Origin: Franzmannia pantelleriensis
Lineage (GTDB): Bacteria; Pseudomonadota; Gammaproteobacteria; Pseudomonadales; Halomonadaceae
Length of the DNA: 64,000 nucleotides
Assembly (NCBI RefSeq): GCF_900102875.1
Contig: NZ_FNGH01000015.1
Location: forward strand, 1 to 64,000
Direction of reading: 5' to 3'
Shown here: piece after piece, positions 47,731 through 56,008 of the stretch
Layout: every line of letters starts with the position of its first letter
Position numbering within the stretch: position 1 is the stretch's first letter
Position numbers and translations under genes: made by a program
Notes under the pieces: generated by a model
Told to the model about the DNA's origin: nothing
Databases searched by the model: none
What the model saw: only the letters and a program-made list of their open reading frames with translations

Positions 47731-49551
47731 ATGCTGGCGGTATGGGTAGAACAGCTGCTGGGCTTTGCATCGGGAGCCCTCGGCGCGATTCGTGACAATG
47801 AGCACTATCCGTCGTTCATGGCCTGGGCCCGGGATGAGGGCCGTGCGCTGGTCGGTGACGACCTGGCGCTGGCCCAGGCGCTGGCGCCCGAGCTGTGGTC
47901 ACAAACGCCACTCGCGCGCGCTGATTTCAACTGCGAGCCGCTGGCGCGTCCGGGGCGCAATGAGCCCTGCTGGTGCGATTCGGGGCGCAAGACCAAGCAC
48001 TGCTGCGGCGCGGTGGAGATTCCTGGGCCGATTCCCAGCCACCTGATGTGGATGCTGTCGCTGCGCGAGTGGAAGGGGCCCGTCCTCAAGGCAGCCTTGG
48101 CCAGCGGCCATGCGCCGGCCCAGGCGCTGCTCGAGGCCGGCCTGATTGCTGCCGAGAGCGGGCAGCGTGGCCGCGCCCAGCAGATTCTCGAGGCGCTGTT
48201 CGAGGGCGCCGACTGGGCGCGGATGCCGGAGCAGGCCGAGCCGGCCTTCGAACTGCTGGTCGATCTCTATCAGGAGCGTGGTTTCTATCGCAAGCGTACC
48301 GCGCTGCTCGACGAGGTGCTCGACCGTGGGCCACTGTTCCTGCGCGGCGTGGCGCTGGAGCGGCTATGTCTGATGCACCTCGACAACGACGACCTGGCCA
48401 GCGCCCGCGAAGCCTTCGTGCGCGCTCAGCAGGCGCTGCCCGACTCGCCGACCCTGGCCTATATCGAAGCCATGCTGCTGCTCCACGAAGGCAACGTCGA
48501 AGAGGCCGGCGAGCGTGCACGGTTCTGGTTCCGGCGGCTGTCGCGGCAGGGTGATCTCGATCCCGAGCAGCTGCAGTTCCTCGCCGATCTGGCCGAGAAC
48601 CCCGGCGCCACCCTGGCCGAGCAGATGGTCAACTCCGAGGAGGATCTGGCCGACCCGCTGGCAGCGCTTCAAGCGCTGCTCGAGGCGCTGCCTACGGCGC
48701 CGCTGCTGGACTTCGTCAGCGCCGAGGATGGCAGCCGCGAATATCATCGCAGTGCCCGCGAGGCCACGCTGTTTGCCGCCTGGCAGAAGCACTTTCAGGT
48801 GCTGGTCGACGAAGACGCAGCGCTGGGTTTCGAAGATGACCCCTGGCCCCATGCCAGCGACTGGCTCGCCGAGCTGTGTGCCCACCCCGAGTGGCTTGAC
48901 TCACCGCAGGTGATGCAGGCGCTGACCCTGGCCCTGACCAGCCGTTTCGGCAGCCTCCCATGGATGGCGCCGAGCTTGTTCGAGCCGCTGGCGCAGCGCC
49001 TCGAGCGCTGGCTGACCCAGCTCGATGGCGTGGGCGATGGCCCCTTCGTGTGGGACGCTGCCGACAACGCCGTGCTGCTGCGTACCGGCCTGGCGCTGGT
49101 GGTGGGCATGGAGCGTGGTGCCCGCGAGCACTCCCGCGAGCTGGCCGAACGGCTGCTGACGCTCGATGCTCAGGACAGCCTCGGGCTGCGCGAGCTGGTG
49201 CTCGACCAACTACTGCGCGAAGGCAGCGACCAGCGTGCCCTGGAGGTCAGCTACCAACCCATGGAGACAGCCTTGCTGGGTGTCATGATGGGGCGGGCGC
49301 TGGCGCTGTATCGTCTCGAGCGCTTTGACGAAGCCCGGGAAGCGCTGCGCGAGGCACAGGCGATCAACGGCCATGTGCTCGAGATGCTTTGCAACGAGCA
49401 GGCCCGGGCGGTCAGTTTGCCGGCCTCGGGGCTGCCGGCGCCGGGCAGTCGCGCCGAGGCCTGGCAGTATCGCACCCTGATGCGCGACCAGTGGGCCAAT
49501 ACCCGCGGAGCACTGGTCTGGCTGTGCGATCCCGAGTCACCGCGCGACTAG
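47731..49551 (+). CDS. SEC-C motif protein with long helical solenoid
   Basis: A 606-residue protein of unknown function. Near residues 75-95 is a SEC-C zinc-type motif: GRNEPCWCDSGRKTKHCCG (CxC...CC), as in SecA C-terminal tails and other proteins. The rest is a long run of TPR-like helical pairs (for example ALLEAGLIAAESGQRGRAQQ and EARFWFRRLSRQGD-like helices), with no catalytic motif I can name. There is no signal peptide. ATG at 47731 has GGAG six bases upstream; an ATG at 47725 would lie on that site. Its end faces ampG seven bases away. Confidence 0.8.
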   Translation: MLAVWVEQLLGFASGALGAIRDNEHYPSFMAWARDEGRALVGDDLALAQALAPELWSQTPLARADFNCEPLARPGRNEPCWCDSGRKTKHCCGAVEIPGPIPSHLMWMLSLREWKGPVLKAALASGHAPAQALLEAGLIAAESGQRGRAQQILEALFEGADWARMPEQAEPAFELLVDLYQERGFYRKRTALLDEVLDRGPLFLRGVALERLCLMHLDNDDLASAREAFVRAQQALPDSPTLAYIEAMLLLHEGNVEEAGERARFWFRRLSRQGDLDPEQLQFLADLAENPGATLAEQMVNSEEDLADPLAALQALLEALPTAPLLDFVSAEDGSREYHRSAREATLFAAWQKHFQVLVDEDAALGFEDDPWPHASDWLAELCAHPEWLDSPQVMQALTLALTSRFGSLPWMAPSLFEPLAQRLERWLTQLDGVGDGPFVWDAADNAVLLRTGLALVVGMERGAREHSRELAERLLTLDAQDSLGLRELVLDQLLREGSDQRALEVSYQPMETALLGVMMGRALALYRLERFDEAREALREAQAINGHVLEMLCNEQARAVSLPASGLPAPGSRAEAWQYRTLMRDQWANTRGALVWLCDPESPRD

Positions 49552-49558
49552 GCTCGGG

Positions 49559-50926
49559 TCAGGCGGCGCGGGGCGTCGGCCTGGGTACCAGATCGCGGTC
49601 GCGACTGATCCAGATCGCCAGCAGGATCGCCGGCAGGCCCAGGGCAGTGGCGATCACGAAGAAGGTGGCATAGCCCTCAGCGGCCACTACCAAGCCGCCG
49701 AAGCCGCTCAGGAACTTGCCCGGCAGGGTCATCAGCGACGAGAACAGCGCGTACTGGGTGGCGGTATAGGCCTTCGAGGTCAGGCTCGAGAGAAAGGCGA
49801 TAAAGACCGCACTGGCCAGGCCGTTGGCCAGGTTGTCGCCGATGATCGCCATCACCAGGAAGGGCAGGCTCTCGCCGGCCAGTGCCAGGGCGGCGAACAG
49901 CAGGTTGGTCAGGGTCGCCGCCGTGGCGCCAAGCACCAGAATCGGGCCGATGCCATAGCGCGCCACCAGCAGTCCGCCGAGAATCCCGCCGCTGATGCTC
50001 ATGGCGATGCCGAACACGTTGGTGACGTTGGCGATCGTAGCCAGCGAAAACCCCAGGTCGATGTACAGCGGGTTGGCCATCGACGCCATGGCCAGGTCGC
50101 TGATGCGGAATACCGCGATGAACACCAGCAGCCATAGCGCCTTGAGGCGATGGCGAGTGAAGAAGTCGGTGAACGGGCAGACCACCGCGCCGATCAGCCA
50201 GGCACCCAAACGGCGCAGCGGTTTGGGCTTGCCGCGGCTGGCACGCAGGAAGGCGCGCACCCGGGGTTCATGAATGAGTTGAGTGTTGAGCGATAGCCGG
50301 GCCGGCTCGGGGCGTAGCAGCACCGTGATCACACCGACACCCACCAATGCGGCCATGGTCAGGTAGGCGATCTCCCAGGAGTAGGCCGAGGCGACGTAGA
50401 GTGCACCGGCGCCAGCGGCCAGCAGGCCGCCGCGATAGCCGATGATATAGGTCGAGGCCATGGCGGCCTGGACATCGTCCGGCGCCGATTCGATGCGGAA
50501 GGCATCGATGGCGATGTCCTGGGTGGCCGAACCGAAGGCCACCAGCAGCGCAAAGGCAGCCACGATCACCAGATTCTGTGTAGGGTCGAGGCTGGCCAGG
50601 CCGATCAGGCCAGTGGCGATCAGCGCCTGGGCCAGCAGCATCCAGCCGCGTCGCTGACCGAAGGTGCGCGTCAACAGTGGCAGGGCCAGACGGTCGACCA
50701 CCGGGGCCCAGAAGAACTTGATCGAATAGAGAATACCGATCCACGAGAAGAAGCCGATGGCGGCCACTTCCACGCCATCGCTGCGCAGCCAGGCCGACAG
50801 CGTCGAAAACACCAGCAGGAACGGTAGCCCGGCGGAGAAACCCAGAAACAGCATGGTGATGACCGGGGCGCGCAGGAAGATGCCGAGGGCGGCGCGCCAG
50901 CTGCGCTGAGCGGTGGGCGTGGGCAT
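49559..50926 (-). CDS. ampG: AmpG-like muropeptide MFS transporter
   Basis: A 455-residue major-facilitator permease with about 12 helices. It matches AmpG, which imports GlcNAc-anhydroMurNAc peptides for cell-wall recycling: FLGFSAGLPFLLVFSTLSAW near the start, FFSWIGILYSIKFFWAPVVD, FGSATQDIAIDAFRIE, and later FLSSLTSKAYTATQYALFSS and LPGKFLSGFGGLVV. ATG at 50926 has GGAGAG upstream; the open frame runs to 51142, but the extra part overlaps the divergent rfaH start region. Confidence 0.92.
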   Translation of the reverse strand: MPTPTAQRSWRAALGIFLRAPVITMLFLGFSAGLPFLLVFSTLSAWLRSDGVEVAAIGFFSWIGILYSIKFFWAPVVDRLALPLLTRTFGQRRGWMLLAQALIATGLIGLASLDPTQNLVIVAAFALLVAFGSATQDIAIDAFRIESAPDDVQAAMASTYIIGYRGGLLAAGAGALYVASAYSWEIAYLTMAALVGVGVITVLLRPEPARLSLNTQLIHEPRVRAFLRASRGKPKPLRRLGAWLIGAVVCPFTDFFTRHRLKALWLLVFIAVFRISDLAMASMANPLYIDLGFSLATIANVTNVFGIAMSISGGILGGLLVARYGIGPILVLGATAATLTNLLFAALALAGESLPFLVMAIIGDNLANGLASAVFIAFLSSLTSKAYTATQYALFSSLMTLPGKFLSGFGGLVVAAEGYATFFVIATALGLPAILLAIWISRDRDLVPRPTPRAA

Positions 50927-51080
50927 GGGCAGTCTCTCCGATCCATGGGTCACGGTGCAGGGCGGAAGACGGCTGTTAGGAGTGGTAAACTCACGCTGTG
51001 GCAGCCGAACACTAGCGGCGATTGTTGCAGAGCCGCAGAGTTGACGCCAGCCACATTCGGCCGGTAATCCCAGGAGTCCC

Positions 51081-51629
51081 ATGCACGAATCCAACGATGC
51101 CCCTAGCGATGTGTCCACTGACGCTATTCCGCGCTGGTACATTATTCAGTGCAAGGGCGGTGAATCGTTTCGCGCCGCCGAGCATCTCGACAATCAGGGC
51201 TATGAGGTCTTCCATCCGGTTCTCGAGGTGCAGAAGAAGCGCCGCGATAAGCTGGTCTGGGTGGCTGAGCCGCTGTTCCCCTACTACCTGTTCATTCGCC
51301 TCGATCGACTGGCCAGCAACTGGCGGCCAATTCGCTCCACACGCGGCGTACTCAAGCTGGTCAGCTTCGGTCACGAGCCGCTGGCAGTGGATGACGCCCT
51401 GGTGCAGCTGCTGCGCGATCAGGCAGCGCGTAGTGGTGATGATGCACCACAGGTCAACGTTTACTTCCGCGCCGGCGAGACCGTCGAGATCACCGAGGGC
51501 CCCTTCCGTGACCTCAAGGCGGTGTTCGAGTCCCACAAGGGCGAGGAGCGCGCCATCGTGCTGTTGACCATGTTGCACAAGCAGCAGCGCCTGGAGATGC
51601 CGGTTGGGCAACTGCGCCGCGATGGCTGA
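51081..51629 (+). CDS. rfaH: Transcription antiterminator RfaH
   Basis: A 182-residue NusG paralogue of the RfaH type. The NGN domain has RWYIIQCKGGESFRAAEHL, YEVFHPVLEVQKKRRDKLVW, EPLFPYYLFIRLD and STRGVLKLVSFGHEP; the C-terminal KOW domain has GETVEITEGPFRDLKAVF. These match RfaH rather than NusG. RfaH needs an ops element early in long surface-polysaccharide or pilus operons; no such operon is in this window. A 16-residue polar N-terminal extension precedes the NGN. ATG has CAGGAG upstream. Confidence 0.9.
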   Translation: MHESNDAPSDVSTDAIPRWYIIQCKGGESFRAAEHLDNQGYEVFHPVLEVQKKRRDKLVWVAEPLFPYYLFIRLDRLASNWRPIRSTRGVLKLVSFGHEPLAVDDALVQLLRDQAARSGDDAPQVNVYFRAGETVEITEGPFRDLKAVFESHKGEERAIVLLTMLHKQQRLEMPVGQLRRDG

Positions 51630-51665
51630 ACGCCGACGCTTACTTTTCGCTTCACAGGAGACGCC

Positions 51666-52175
51666 ATGACCACCATCGCCCCCCAGCGTGTGGTTCGCCT
51701 GCACTACGTGCTCAAGAATGCCAATGGCGAAGCGCTTGACGATTCCCGTGCCAGAGGCACGCCACTGGAGTATCTGCACGGCCACGGCAATATCGTCGCC
51801 GGCCTCGAGCGTGCCCTCGATGGCCAGGCCGTGGGCGCCGAGTTGAGTGTCACGCTGATGCCAGCCGAGGCCTACGGTGTGCGCCGCGAGGAGCTGGTCC
51901 AGGAGGTCTCGCGAGGGGCGTTTCCGGTCGACGATCTGGCCCCGGGGATGCGCTTCCAGACCCAGGGCGATGCCGGTCCGCAGGTCGTCACCGTGGTCGA
52001 GGTAGGCCCAGAGCGCGTGACCATCGATACCAACCATCCGCTGGCCGGCGAGCGTCTCAGCTACCAGCTCGAGGTGCTTAGCGTGCGCGAGGCCAGTCGC
52101 GCCGAGCTAGCCAAGGGCCATCCGCTGGACGAGGACGTCGACCACACCCAGGTCGAGGATCGCAAGCAGCCCTGA
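51666..52175 (+). CDS. slyD: FKBP-type peptidyl-prolyl isomerase, SlyD-like
   Basis: A 169-residue FKBP with the SlyD layout: FKBP strands (VVRLHYVLKNANGEALDDS, then PLEYLHGHGNIVAGLERALD), a chaperone insert-in-flap region (about 75-125) and return to FKBP (DTNHPLAGERLSYQLEVLSV). It lacks the His/Cys-rich tail of E. coli SlyD, ending HTQVEDRKQP, so it is nearer the short SlyD/FkpB-like members. ATG has CAGGAG upstream. It follows rfaH, probably in the same transcript. Confidence 0.9.
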   Translation: MTTIAPQRVVRLHYVLKNANGEALDDSRARGTPLEYLHGHGNIVAGLERALDGQAVGAELSVTLMPAEAYGVRREELVQEVSRGAFPVDDLAPGMRFQTQGDAGPQVVTVVEVGPERVTIDTNHPLAGERLSYQLEVLSVREASRAELAKGHPLDEDVDHTQVEDRKQP

Positions 52176-52188
52176 CTCGCCGTTGAAA

Positions 52189-52202
52189 CTGATCTGGATC
52201 AA
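52189..52202 (+). promoter_or_regulatory. FNR/ANR-like box (distal)
   Basis: CTGATCTGGATCAA matches the FNR/ANR consensus TTGATNNNNATCAA at 9 of 10 defined positions. It forms one arm of a 16-bp inverted repeat with the proximal box and would lie about 92 bases upstream of the predicted start point. Confidence 0.65.
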
Positions 52203-52238
52203 GTCTGCTGCGCGCCCGGCCCTGGCGGCCGAGCAAAC

Positions 52239-52252
52239 TTGATCCAGATCAG
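52239..52252 (+). promoter_or_regulatory. FNR/ANR-like box (proximal, at about -41.5)
   Basis: TTGATCCAGATCAG matches the FNR/ANR consensus at 9 of 10 defined positions. Its centre is 41.5 bases upstream of a start point predicted seven bases after TACAGT (52275-52280), the class II activator position. Confidence 0.75.
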
Positions 52253-52274
52253 AACCGCTCCCTCTCTCGCTGGC

Positions 52275-52280
52275 TACAGT
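52275..52280 (+). promoter_or_regulatory. Predicted -10 element of the FNR/ANR-type promoter
   Basis: TACAGT is a 5-of-6 match to TATAAT and lies the right distance behind the proximal FNR-like box. Transcription from here would run into the 47-residue membrane protein gene. Confidence 0.5.
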
Positions 52281-52312
52281 AAGGCCATCACATACGCCAC
52301 GGGAGACACGCC

Positions 52313-52456
52313 ATGTACTGGGATGACGCCGTAATCTTCGGACTGGTGACCGTCGGCTTGATGGTCGCTTTCATGGCCGGCTGGGTGGGCTTCGTGATTC
52401 ATGATCACAAGCGTCACGGCAAGCACGGTAAATCGGATCAAGGCCGCGCGGACTAA
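52313..52456 (+). CDS. 47-residue single-helix membrane protein under a low-oxygen-type promoter
   Basis: A short gene, missed by a usual length cut-off, encoding 47 residues. It begins MYWDDAVIFG, has one membrane helix (about residues 7-29, LVTVGLMVAFMAGWVGFVI) and a charged, His-rich C-terminus (residues 30-47, with His at 30, 32, 35 and 38). GGGAG lies 7 bases before the ATG. A predicted FNR/ANR promoter stands in front and a strong terminator stands behind, so it is an independent unit. I do not recognise the family; regulation by low oxygen suggests a link to respiration. Confidence 0.75.
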   Translation: MYWDDAVIFGLVTVGLMVAFMAGWVGFVIHDHKRHGKHGKSDQGRAD

Positions 52457-52506
52457 CCGCCGCGCGCTTCACCGCGTCGTCAGGGTAGGGGGCCTTGCCC
52501 CCTGTG

Positions 52507-52531
52507 GCCGGCCCCTTGGGCCGGCTTTTTT
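52507..52531 (+). terminator. Rho-independent terminator of the 47-residue gene
   Basis: GCCGGCCC, a CTT loop and GGGCCGGC form a perfect 8-bp stem followed by TTTTTT. It is the strongest intrinsic terminator in the window and lies about 50 bases after the small gene. Confidence 0.9.
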
Positions 52532-52541
52532 ACGCCTCGAC

Positions 52542-54599
52542 TCAGCCGTGGTCGACCAGCGACGGCGAACACTCGAGTCGTGCCACGAAGTCTGCGACCG
52601 GTTCGGGGCGGGCCAGATGGTAGCCCTGAATCAGATCGACGCCGTGGCGGCTTAGATAGTCTAGCTGGAACGGGGTTTCCACGCCTTCTGCCACCAGCTT
52701 GAGTCCCAGCGTCTTGGCCAAGGCGATGATAGAACGCGCCAGTGGGGCATCGTCGCAATGCTGCAGCACATCGATGAACACCTTGTCGAGCTTGACTTCG
52801 TCGACCCGGAAGTCATGCAGATAGCGCAGCGAGGAGTAGCCGGTACCGAAGTCATCAAGTGACAGTTCCACCCCCAGATCGCGAAGCGCCTTGAGCTGCA
52901 GGTTGATGCCAGGTGCCAGCAGCAGCGATTCCACTACCTCGAGGGTCAGCCGGCCCGGCGCAATGGCATGCCTGTGCATCAGCCGGGCGATGCGTGGTAC
53001 GAAATCTTCGTCGCGTAGCTGCTGGACCGAGACGTTGACCGACAGGCTAAGCGGGGTATTGGCCAGTGGGCCTGCCAGCAGTTGCCCGGCCTGCTCCAGT
53101 ACCCAGTTGCCGATCGGTCGAATCAGGCCGCTGCGCTCGGCCTCATGAATGAAGCCCCCGGGGACGAGCAGGCCACGCTCGGGGTGCTGCCAGCGCAGCA
53201 GCACCTCGGCCCCACTGAGGGTTCCGTGATGGTCGAACTGTGGCTGAAGGTAGACGCAGAACTGTTGGCTGCGGATGGCCTCGCGCAGCTCCCGCTCGAG
53301 CAGATTTTGCTGTTGCTGCCACTCACTCAGCTCACTGGCGTAGAAGGCCACGAAATGACGGGTATCATGGCGCGCCTCCTTGAGTGCCAGCTCGGCGCGC
53401 TGTAGCAGCTGTTCGACGCTGTCAGAGTGGTCCGGATAGCTGGCAATGCCCAGGGCGAACTGCAGTTGAAAGGCCTGGTTGGCCACCCACCAGGGGTGGG
53501 CATTGAGGGTCTCGAGCAGCTCGGCCAGCAGCTGGTGCACGACATCGCGACTGGTATCCGGTATGACCAGCACCAGACGGTTGGAGGGCAGGCGTGCCAG
53601 ATCGATACCCGGTAGTGCCTCTGACATGTAGCGCTGCAGGTGCTGGGCGATCAGGCTCAACGCTTCGTCGCCACCGCGCTGGCCGAGGGTTTCGTTGATT
53701 TGACTGAGGCCACCGATGCGCAGCACGCCCAGATAAAAGCGACCGGTGTCGAGGTGGCGTTCCAATGGCGCGTCGAGACCGCGCAGGGTCGGCAGGCCGG
53801 TCACATCGTCGTTGTGCAGATAGCGGTGCAGATCCTGCTCCGCCGCTCGGCGGCGGAGGGATTCTGCGAACTGCGAGATCAATCCCGAGACCGCCAGTAG
53901 GCAGCTAACTTCCTCGGCTTGCCAACGACGCGGGGTCAGGGATTCGCAGCACAGGATACCGCGCAACTCACCGCCGACGAACACACCGGCATCGAGCATC
54001 GAGACCACCTCGTGCTTTAACAGGTAGTCATTGAGGCAGGCCAGGCGCGGGTCCTGCTGCGCCTCGCCGCTGGCCAGGCTGGGGGATTCTCGGAGTGCCC
54101 CAAGGTAGCCGTCGAGGTCCGCGATGGGCAGCTGCTCGCCGACCTGGGCTGCATCGAGGCTGGCCTGACAGGTCATGGTGTCATCGTCCAGCAGCCAGAT
54201 GCTGACCCGTGGCACGTTCATCAGACGCGCGGTAGAGGCCAGGACACTGGTATAGAAATCACTATCTCGCGCCTCATGCTGAAGATCGCGTAACTCGTGC
54301 CAGGCTTGCTGTTGGGCGAGCAGGCGCTGGCGTGAATCATGTAGTGCTTGCTGCATGCGGCGGTGTTCATGGCGCTGGCGGTCGAGCTCCCGGATCAGCA
54401 GCCACGATACGCCAAGCAGCACGGTCACGCCGGCAGCTAGCCAAGCCAGAGCAGTGCTCGTACCGGCGTGACGCGATACCTGCCAACTGACGGCCAGGGT
54501 CAGGGTGGCACCGACGGCTAAGGCTCCTGACAGCAAGCCCATCAGGCGGCGCTGGGCCAGCGGGCGTCGAGAGCGGTGTTGATCGGAATGATCGGGCAT
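52542..54599 (-). CDS. GAF-GGDEF-EAL protein with two membrane helices (c-di-GMP phosphodiesterase type)
   Basis: A 685-residue membrane protein: two N-terminal helices (about 20-40 and 50-68), a short coiled coil, a GAF-like domain (about 110-245), a degenerate GGDEF domain (PSNRL at the active-site position, after ARL), and an EAL domain. EAL is EVLLR, followed by the usual residues: Asn in SVNVSVQQL, Glu in LEVVES, DDFGTGYSSL, Lys in EVKLDKVFI, Glu in VAEGVET and Gln in IQGYHLARP. The catalytic set is intact, so it likely degrades c-di-GMP; the GGDEF domain is probably regulatory. It lies downstream of the haemoglobin gene on the same strand. Confidence 0.88.
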   Translation of the reverse strand: MPDHSDQHRSRRPLAQRRLMGLLSGALAVGATLTLAVSWQVSRHAGTSTALAWLAAGVTVLLGVSWLLIRELDRQRHEHRRMQQALHDSRQRLLAQQQAWHELRDLQHEARDSDFYTSVLASTARLMNVPRVSIWLLDDDTMTCQASLDAAQVGEQLPIADLDGYLGALRESPSLASGEAQQDPRLACLNDYLLKHEVVSMLDAGVFVGGELRGILCCESLTPRRWQAEEVSCLLAVSGLISQFAESLRRRAAEQDLHRYLHNDDVTGLPTLRGLDAPLERHLDTGRFYLGVLRIGGLSQINETLGQRGGDEALSLIAQHLQRYMSEALPGIDLARLPSNRLVLVIPDTSRDVVHQLLAELLETLNAHPWWVANQAFQLQFALGIASYPDHSDSVEQLLQRAELALKEARHDTRHFVAFYASELSEWQQQQNLLERELREAIRSQQFCVYLQPQFDHHGTLSGAEVLLRWQHPERGLLVPGGFIHEAERSGLIRPIGNWVLEQAGQLLAGPLANTPLSLSVNVSVQQLRDEDFVPRIARLMHRHAIAPGRLTLEVVESLLLAPGINLQLKALRDLGVELSLDDFGTGYSSLRYLHDFRVDEVKLDKVFIDVLQHCDDAPLARSIIALAKTLGLKLVAEGVETPFQLDYLSRHGVDLIQGYHLARPEPVADFVARLECSPSLVDHG

Positions 54600-54679
54600 G
54601 GTGCATCCTGAAGCGTCCCGGCAACTTCAGTGTAGCTAGCCGTCAAGAGGTGCGCTGAGAGATTTTGCCAATGTGCTGT

Positions 54680-55123
54680 CTATTGCAAGCGCATTATCTC
54701 GGCGTGTAATGGGGCAAGTCGTGCAAATAACCGATTGCGTGTCCGTAATGGGAGGCCTTCTTCGATCATGGCGGCATCGAGGTGTTCCACCAGGCGATTG
54801 AAGTGGCTGTCATCGAGGCCCATATGCTGATGCGCGCGATCCATGGGTGGGCCCTGGTAGTCGCATGGACCATCGCTAATGTCGCATAGCTGCTGCTCCA
54901 GTGACGCAACGAAGAGGTCGATATTGGTGTTGGCGAAGAAGCCGACGATATGTGAGTCATCGGCAACCCGGTACATCAAGTTCTCGACCACCGCCGAAAT
55001 TCCAGGCTCGCCGCCCAACTCGGCAAAAAGGGCTTGAGACGACTGTCGCTGACTGCAGCCTGCGGCCATCAGCATGGCGCTCAAGAGGGCTGCTAGCATC
55101 ATGACGCGAGAACGGTGACGCAC
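54680..55123 (-). CDS. Group 1 truncated haemoglobin, lipoprotein
   Basis: A 147-residue truncated haemoglobin with an N-terminal lipoprotein signal (lipobox LMAAGC, Cys23), so it is likely anchored in the periplasm, unusual for a globin. It has LFAELGGEPGISAVVENLMY with B10-type Tyr51, FFANTN and the proximal His in DRAHQHMGL (His98). Members bind O2, NO or sulfide; the task here is not known. Two cysteines (80, 87) could form a disulfide. GTG start preceded by GAGGAG. It ends an apparent four-gene unit with a DUF3034 gene, a sensor-EAL gene and a cupredoxin-like gene. Confidence 0.86.
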   Translation of the reverse strand: MRHRSRVMMLAALLSAMLMAAGCSQRQSSQALFAELGGEPGISAVVENLMYRVADDSHIVGFFANTNIDLFVASLEQQLCDISDGPCDYQGPPMDRAHQHMGLDDSHFNRLVEHLDAAMIEEGLPLRTRNRLFARLAPLHAEIMRLQ

Positions 55124-55134
55124 GATATTTCTCC

Positions 55135-55995
55135 TCAGTAGGCGAACTGAAGTGACACATATCCGCCGCGCTGATCGGCGAGACCGGCGATGGAGCCGAG
55201 CTCCAGCCAGGCCGCGGTGAGCGATACTTGCTTGCTGAAAAAGTAGGCGCTATAGAGACTCTGCCAGTCGTCCTCTTCGGCAAAGGATAGGTTATCGGGT
55301 TTTTGTCGGTACTCTGCCCCGATGATCCAGTTCGGTGTAATGAAGACCCCCAGTGAGCCCTCGACGAGCAGCGAGGCCGAATCCTTCGCATCACCACCGT
55401 AGCCGAGCAGCCCACCCTGATTGGCGGCCGAGTGTCTCAGGGTGAGGTTGGTCACCAGGTTGCGGCCGGCGATGGCGGAAAACCACAGCTTGCTGCCGCT
55501 TAGATAGAGATCGGTGCCGCGGGTGTCCGTGGCTCCCACCGCGCGGGGGAGGGCTCCATCCTCCAACCACTTGTGCTGGACGCCAAGACTCCAGATGCCC
55601 CAGGGGTGGTACAGCAGATCCCCAAAGAGTCGCAGTTTGCCGCCAACGATAGTCTGCTCGAGTTCGCCCCCGAGGGTGGTTAAATCCAGCCGCTGCCGCG
55701 CCAGTGACAACTCGAGATGGTCATGTAGGTTTAGTCCGACGCCGCCGACGCTGAGGCGATAGTCGTTCAACCAGGCGCGGGTCCCCATGGCGGTCAGGCC
55801 CACCTCGCCACTACTGGCCGTGCCGGCAAGCACCGCCCAGGGCGAGAGCCCACCGCCTGCGGCGCCTTCGATCTGAGTGACGCCTCCGGTGGCGAGCAAG
55901 CGGCTGCCGGCCGAAACGTTGAGAGAGAGTGCGGCGAGTAGAGCGGCGCACACGAAACGCCATAGAATATGTCGTAGCGAGCGGATGACGCGCAT
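55135..55995 (-). CDS. DUF3034-family predicted outer-membrane protein
   Basis: A 286-residue protein with a signal peptide (about 1-26, ending in NVSAG) followed by alternating strands with many aromatic and Gly residues (for example GGKLRLFGDLLYHPWGIWSL, SLLVEGSLGVFITPNWIIGA) and a final Tyr, the pattern of a small outer-membrane barrel. I assign it to DUF3034 from overall pattern; function is unknown. ATG at 55995 has a normal signal peptide; the frame is open to 56088 but overlaps the upstream EAL gene. It stops 11 bases before the haemoglobin start. Confidence 0.78.
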   Translation of the reverse strand: MRVIRSLRHILWRFVCAALLAALSLNVSAGSRLLATGGVTQIEGAAGGGLSPWAVLAGTASSGEVGLTAMGTRAWLNDYRLSVGGVGLNLHDHLELSLARQRLDLTTLGGELEQTIVGGKLRLFGDLLYHPWGIWSLGVQHKWLEDGALPRAVGATDTRGTDLYLSGSKLWFSAIAGRNLVTNLTLRHSAANQGGLLGYGGDAKDSASLLVEGSLGVFITPNWIIGAEYRQKPDNLSFAEEDDWQSLYSAYFFSKQVSLTAAWLELGSIAGLADQRGGYVSLQFAY

Positions 55996-56008
55996 CAAAG
56001 TCTCCAGT

